Shown here: piece by piece, positions 16,092-19,494 of the stretch
Layout of the letters: each line of letters opens with the position of its first letter
Position numbering within the stretch: position 1 is the stretch's first letter
Assembly: GCA_000437755.1 (NCBI GenBank)
Contig: FR900103.1
Span: 1-19,494, forward strand
DNA from: Roseburia sp. CAG:303
Lineage (GTDB): Bacteria > Bacillota > Clostridia > Lachnospirales > Lachnospiraceae
Direction of reading: 5' to 3'
DNA: 19,494 nucleotides
Translations under genes and position numbers: made by a program
Notes under the pieces: generated by a model
Told to the model about the DNA's origin: nothing
The model's database searches: none
The model's input: the letters and a program-made list of their open reading frames with translations, nothing else

Positions 16092-17723
16092 TCAAATCCG
16101 CGATTTTACATACTCTGCGATATCCCTGACACAGTTCATTTCCCTATAAGAAACTTTCTCATCTTCAAATTCCATGCCGAACATATCCTCAATATCCACC
16201 AGCAGTTCCACATACATCAGTGAATCCACTCCCGCTTCGTCCAGTTTACTCTCCGCCGTAATATCTTCACGCTCCAGCTTTTCCCTGACAAGCTTTAAAA
16301 TACGTTCTTCCATGCTCTTATCTGCACCTTCCCTCATCCCCTGACCGTCCGCTTTTCCAGCCGTCACAGCTTTTAAGCCGGTCAATGCCTTTCTGTCCCG
16401 CTTTCCGTTCGCCGTCATGGGGATGGATTCCACCTGTATATATTTATACGGAATCATATAATCCGGCAGGCTCTTTCCTGCTGCCCGGATAAATACCTCA
16501 TTCTCCAGCCGTTCCTCCGCAGTATACCAGACACACAGCTCTTCCTTTTCACCGACTGCCGCACAGATATCCTTTACCCCCGCCACATGGGACAGACAGT
16601 TTTCGATTTCTTCCAGTTCCACACGATATCCCCGCAGTTTTACCTGACCGTCTTTTCTTCCCCGATATACAAGATCTTCTCCCTGACGTACTGCTAAATC
16701 CCCCGTATGATACACCGGTTCTCCGTGGTGCATGGTAAACCGTTCATCCGTCCGTACCTTATCTCCCCGGTATCCGTCAAAAAGGCAGTCCCCGGCAACA
16801 CAGATTTCCCCAGCTTCTGCTTCATTTCCCTGATCATCGAGCAGATAGATCCGGCTGTGTCCGAGGGCAGCTCCAAGCCTCTCACTCCCTAACGTTACAT
16901 CCGCAGTCATGCAGCATACGGTTGTCTCGGTCGGGCCATAAATATTAATAATCCTTTTTCCTGTTTTCTGCAGTCTTTCCAGAAGTTCCTCACCGATTCG
17001 CTCCCCGCCAAGCCAGACCTGTTCTGTTTCGGACAGACAGCGGTATTCTCTGTCCACCATTCCCAGCATCTTCATTCTGGACGGTGTTGCCTGTATGTAT
17101 ACCGGTTTTTCTTTGCGGATAAGCTTCATCAGCCTGACTGCATTTCCCGTTTCCCCGTCCCCTGCAAGCAGAATTGTCATACCATACCTCCGGGCAAATA
17201 ATGACTCTATCATAAACATATCGAACGTATATTCGCTCATGCACAGAATTGATCCCGCCCCTTTCAGTTTCAGGAATTCCGCATAATCCTGCATCCAGAA
17301 TTCAAATGCCCTTCTCCCCGTCTGCACAATCTTCGGAGTCCCTGTAGTTCCGGACGTGGCAATACAATATGCCACCGGGGAATCCGTTATATGTTCTTCC
17401 GTCCGGTGTTCCAGAAGTTCCACCCGCACCACTTCGGCATCCAGATCACATGCCGTATCTGCCAGAATCCTTGTAACTTCTGCCTGCCGGATAATACTGT
17501 CATTTCTCTGCTTCGGCACATGGATATCCAGCGGGAGAAATGCAATTCCCATATCATACAATGCAAATATCAGAAACAGCATCTGTGCATCTCTTTTCAA
17601 ATACAGCCCGGTCACTTCCTCGGGCTGTATTCCAAGACCGCTTATTTTTGCCCGATACTCCGCAATATTTTCTTCTACCTCTTTTTCTCCGTACCATCTT
17701 CCTTCGTAATAAATTTTGCACAT
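16092..17723 (-). CDS. Amino-acid adenylation domain fused to a carrier protein domain (A-PCP didomain)
   Basis: The adenylation domain activates a carboxylic acid, here probably an amino acid, as an AMP ester and loads it onto the phosphopantetheine of the fused carrier. The 543 residues carry motifs in order: A3 S-G-T-T-G-T-P-K (124-131), A5 N-I-Y-G-P-T-E-T-T (260-268), A7 Y-H-T-G-D (338-342), A8 L-R-G-Y-R-V-E-L-E-E-I-E (363-374), A10 N-G-K-R-D-R-K-A-L (439-447, Lys441). After a Gly/Lys linker comes the carrier (about 470-543), with attachment Ser501 in G-V-D-S-L. Asp168 fills the site that binds the alpha-amino group (Asp235 of GrsA). My reading of the ten-residue specificity code is D-M-I-Q-V-L-I-V-C-K, which matches no code I know. 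There is no condensation or thioesterase domain. It overlaps the upstream BtrH-like gene by 49 bases, with AAAGGG before its ATG. Confidence 0.9.
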   Translation of the reverse strand: MCKIYYEGRWYGEKEVEENIAEYRAKISGLGIQPEEVTGLYLKRDAQMLFLIFALYDMGIAFLPLDIHVPKQRNDSIIRQAEVTRILADTACDLDAEVVRVELLEHRTEEHITDSPVAYCIATSGTTGTPKIVQTGRRAFEFWMQDYAEFLKLKGAGSILCMSEYTFDMFMIESLFARRYGMTILLAGDGETGNAVRLMKLIRKEKPVYIQATPSRMKMLGMVDREYRCLSETEQVWLGGERIGEELLERLQKTGKRIINIYGPTETTVCCMTADVTLGSERLGAALGHSRIYLLDDQGNEAEAGEICVAGDCLFDGYRGDKVRTDERFTMHHGEPVYHTGDLAVRQGEDLVYRGRKDGQVKLRGYRVELEEIENCLSHVAGVKDICAAVGEKEELCVWYTAEERLENEVFIRAAGKSLPDYMIPYKYIQVESIPMTANGKRDRKALTGLKAVTAGKADGQGMREGADKSMEERILKLVREKLEREDITAESKLDEAGVDSLMYVELLVDIEDMFGMEFEDEKVSYREMNCVRDIAEYVKSRI

Positions 17724-18670
17724 TTTCTTTCCCTTTCTATCAGTTCCTCTGCCTGTTTTTTAAGTCTTTGCACCCCATCCCTGTCACACTTTATGGCTGC
17801 TTTCAGCAAATGCAGAAATATCTCATGCCACATTTTTATAATGTCCCCATACTCTTTTAAAACAGTATCCTCCGCCTGCATCTCCCTTAGTTTTTGCAGG
17901 ATAGCTTTTTTATAGGATCCCGCCCCGCCGACTCTGACCTGCCGGTTTATTTCCTGTGCCAGTGCCATCGCCTGCGCACGCTCCTCCGGCACAGCTTCCA
18001 GATAATCTTCAAATAATCCGGTAATGCTGCAGCATCCTTCTTTTACCGAAGAAAACAGATGCTTTTTCGGATGAAAATACCGCTTTACTCCGACTTCCAG
18101 TTCTTTCACGGAATTCTGTCTGATCTGCTGTATTCTGCCGGCAAGCTGTTCCTGTTTGGAATCCACAATCAGATATTCATATCCTGTCCGTCCCCAGATA
18201 TCTATAAGTTCTTCTTCTGAAACCAATCCATGATACACACTTTCCTTTACATCTGGAACGGCATTGTCTGCCACCACAAAACTGCCACTGTCATAACCTG
18301 TCACGGCAATCCAGTGTGGGGAATCTATTCCGGAAAATACTTTATGATAAGAACGTCCACCGATTGTCCGTACCAGCACAACCTGTCCCCGCTCTGAAAG
18401 TTCTTTCAGCAGAGAAGATTTCATTCTCCCATGTTCATATTTTACCTGATACCTGTCCAGAAAACGAAATGCCGCCTGATAAGCATCTGCACCTATCTCA
18501 ATGCGGTAAATATCACCTGAATACCGAATCCGGTATCCGCCGCCGCATAAAAATATATCACTTTCACTGACTGGTATTCCCCTGTATGCCAGATAAGAGG
18601 CAATACAGGATGACAGACATTCAAATCCCCTTATTGCCGGATAATCCGGCTGCTGTATATCCTTACTCAT
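17675..18670 (-). CDS. BtrH-like (butirosin H N-terminal domain) acyltransferase or peptidase-fold protein
   Basis: BtrH moves an acyl chain from a carrier protein onto an aminoglycoside amine and has a cysteine-peptidase-like fold. In these 331 residues the N-terminal half matches that pattern. Cys18 (or Cys22) in G-F-E-C-L-S-S-C is followed by A-S-Y-L-A-Y-R-G and a glycine run (C-G-G-G-Y), then His119 in S-P-H-W-I-A-V-T-G-Y-D and Asp135 in V-V-A-D-N. Together these form a plausible Cys-His-Asp triad. The C-terminal half (about 160-331) is helical and charged, without a family I recognise. It starts 9 bases after the lipoprotein-like gene and overlaps the adenylation gene by 49 bases, so all three are probably co-translated. 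The carrier in the next gene is the obvious acyl donor. A C39-like peptidase acting on a peptide substrate is the alternative. Confidence 0.75.
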   Translation of the reverse strand: MSKDIQQPDYPAIRGFECLSSCIASYLAYRGIPVSESDIFLCGGGYRIRYSGDIYRIEIGADAYQAAFRFLDRYQVKYEHGRMKSSLLKELSERGQVVLVRTIGGRSYHKVFSGIDSPHWIAVTGYDSGSFVVADNAVPDVKESVYHGLVSEEELIDIWGRTGYEYLIVDSKQEQLAGRIQQIRQNSVKELEVGVKRYFHPKKHLFSSVKEGCCSITGLFEDYLEAVPEERAQAMALAQEINRQVRVGGAGSYKKAILQKLREMQAEDTVLKEYGDIIKMWHEIFLHLLKAAIKCDRDGVQRLKKQAEELIERERKCAKFITKEDGTEKKR

Positions 18671-18679
18671 ATTTTATCG

Positions 18680-19462
18680 CTAACCTTCCATTTCTATTTC
18701 TTCTGCCTGTTCAAATGCCCGGTCAATAAAATCATAAATATATTTCTCCTGTCCTTTAAAATAATGGCGGATACTTGTTCCATCAATATTTATTATTATA
18801 ATTCCATCATCCGTAAAGTTTACCTCCAGCTCCCAATCTGCGGAACGTATATATAAGTTCAATGATATCTCAGATACCAGTAGGGGCATATCCGGTGCAT
18901 TTTCCGCGTCCTCATTCTGCTGCGAAAATATCGTTTCCCATAACAGATTTTTATTCCCAACTTTCATATAATAATATTTTCCATCCCTGTCATTCAGGCA
19001 AATCTGTCCTCTCTTATGATTGCTGAATTCCAGCTCCTGTTCCGCCCCTATGTCATTTAAAAACTGCCCCAGAGTATCCGCACAATATTCTGAATTAATA
19101 TATATGTAATATTCCCCTTTTTGGTTTTGTATTACAACCGCCAGATTTTGTGATATATTCTCCAGTGTATACACAGTTACATTCTCCTGATCCGATTCTT
19201 CACTTACGATTATGCCTGCGTAATCACTTATCACTTTTTCCTCTACCTTTTTATCTACATAATATGTCCGGTTTTCCCACAAAATTGTCCGGTGATTTTC
19301 TTCATATTCATCTATTTTTGCCATATCTGCCACTGTTTCCTGTGATTGTTCCCCCGAATTCTCTGTATCCTCTTTTCTGTTTCTCTCCTGCCAAAAGCCT
19401 GCCGCCCCGATACAACCTGCTGTCAAAAATATAATTACCAGTCCTGCTATTTTCTTTTTCAT
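18680..19462 (-). CDS. Lipoprotein-like or membrane-anchored protein of unknown family
   Basis: The protein has 260 residues. The N-terminus has three lysines, a hydrophobic core (about 6-15) and L-T-A-G-C, with Cys17 a possible lipidation site. This is not a perfect lipobox, because Thr rather than Leu/Val/Ile is at -3, so an uncleaved membrane anchor is the alternative. After an acidic linker (about 26-50), the rest appears as a beta-rich, Tyr- and Asp-rich extracytoplasmic region with no motif I recognise. TTAGGAG is six bases before the ATG. It is the first visible gene of a three-gene cluster with the BtrH-like and adenylation genes, so it may bind, receive or export their product, but that is only contextual. 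Only 32 bases remain upstream, so I cannot say whether it starts the operon. Confidence 0.75.
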   Translation of the reverse strand: MKKKIAGLVIIFLTAGCIGAAGFWQERNRKEDTENSGEQSQETVADMAKIDEYEENHRTILWENRTYYVDKKVEEKVISDYAGIIVSEESDQENVTVYTLENISQNLAVVIQNQKGEYYIYINSEYCADTLGQFLNDIGAEQELEFSNHKRGQICLNDRDGKYYYMKVGNKNLLWETIFSQQNEDAENAPDMPLLVSEISLNLYIRSADWELEVNFTDDGIIIINIDGTSIRHYFKGQEKYIYDFIDRAFEQAEEIEMEG

Positions 19463-19494
19463 ATGTTACTCCTAATACACAAAACTGATTCCCT

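Noticed and set aside
17675..17723. 49-base overlap of the BtrH-like and adenylation genes as a sign of a frameshift
   Set aside because: Both proteins have complete domains and the adenylation gene has its own Shine-Dalgarno and ATG, so coupling by overlap is the simpler reading.
17391..17915. Plus-strand open frame of 174 codons across the BtrH-like/adenylation junction
   Set aside because: Both minus-strand genes are convincing there, and the frame is Ser/Phe/Cys-rich without a recognisable domain.

Overview
The window looks like chromosomal DNA of an anaerobic, low-to-moderate GC Firmicute of the Clostridia, most likely Lachnospiraceae-like. This rests on an adjacent gdpP-rplI-dnaB trio (a Firmicutes arrangement), a clostridial 2[4Fe-4S] ferredoxin, AgrB/GHKL/LytTR signalling and a class A PBP with a Thr/Glu-rich tail. 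No taxonomic search was possible. Nearly every gene is on the minus strand. The one plus-strand gene is the small ferredoxin at 7301-7471. No rRNA, tRNA, CRISPR array, transposase or prophage gene is visible.

Region 1 (1-3625) is an agr-type quorum-sensing cassette. In transcription order it holds a LytTR response regulator, an AgrB-like peptide protease and a GHKL sensor kinase. It is preceded by an extended -10 promoter and closed by a terminator. No agrD autoinducer gene is recognisable where it is normally found. Past the terminator lies a separate promoter carrying two direct repeats exactly 21 bp apart, abutting the -35. That is the architecture of LytTR (AgrA/ComE-like) binding sites. 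This promoter leads into a short leader with a near-perfect Shine-Dalgarno and a tiny ORF, then a 123-residue secreted protein of unknown family. This looks like a complete regulator-plus-target module and is one of the two most interesting parts of the window.

Region 2 (3636-7155) is an asparaginase-family gene overlapping a class A penicillin-binding protein. Region 3 (7196-8168) has the divergent ferredoxin, a convergent terminator and a MerR-like DNA-binding protein.

Region 4 (8223-16073) appears to be one long transcription unit: malQ, glgP, gdpP, rplI and dnaB. It runs from a strong promoter upstream of malQ to a terminator after dnaB, and links glycogen/maltodextrin breakdown with c-di-AMP hydrolysis, a ribosomal protein and the replicative helicase.

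Region 5 (16092-19462) is a tight three-gene cluster: a membrane-anchored or lipoprotein-like protein, a protein with a BtrH-like (cysteine-peptidase-fold acyltransferase) N-terminal domain, and a two-domain protein with an amino-acid adenylation domain fused to a carrier-protein domain. This is a plausible minimal pathway that activates an amino acid, holds it as a thioester and transfers it to an acceptor. It is the other candidate for an undescribed system, and it may extend beyond the right edge of the window.
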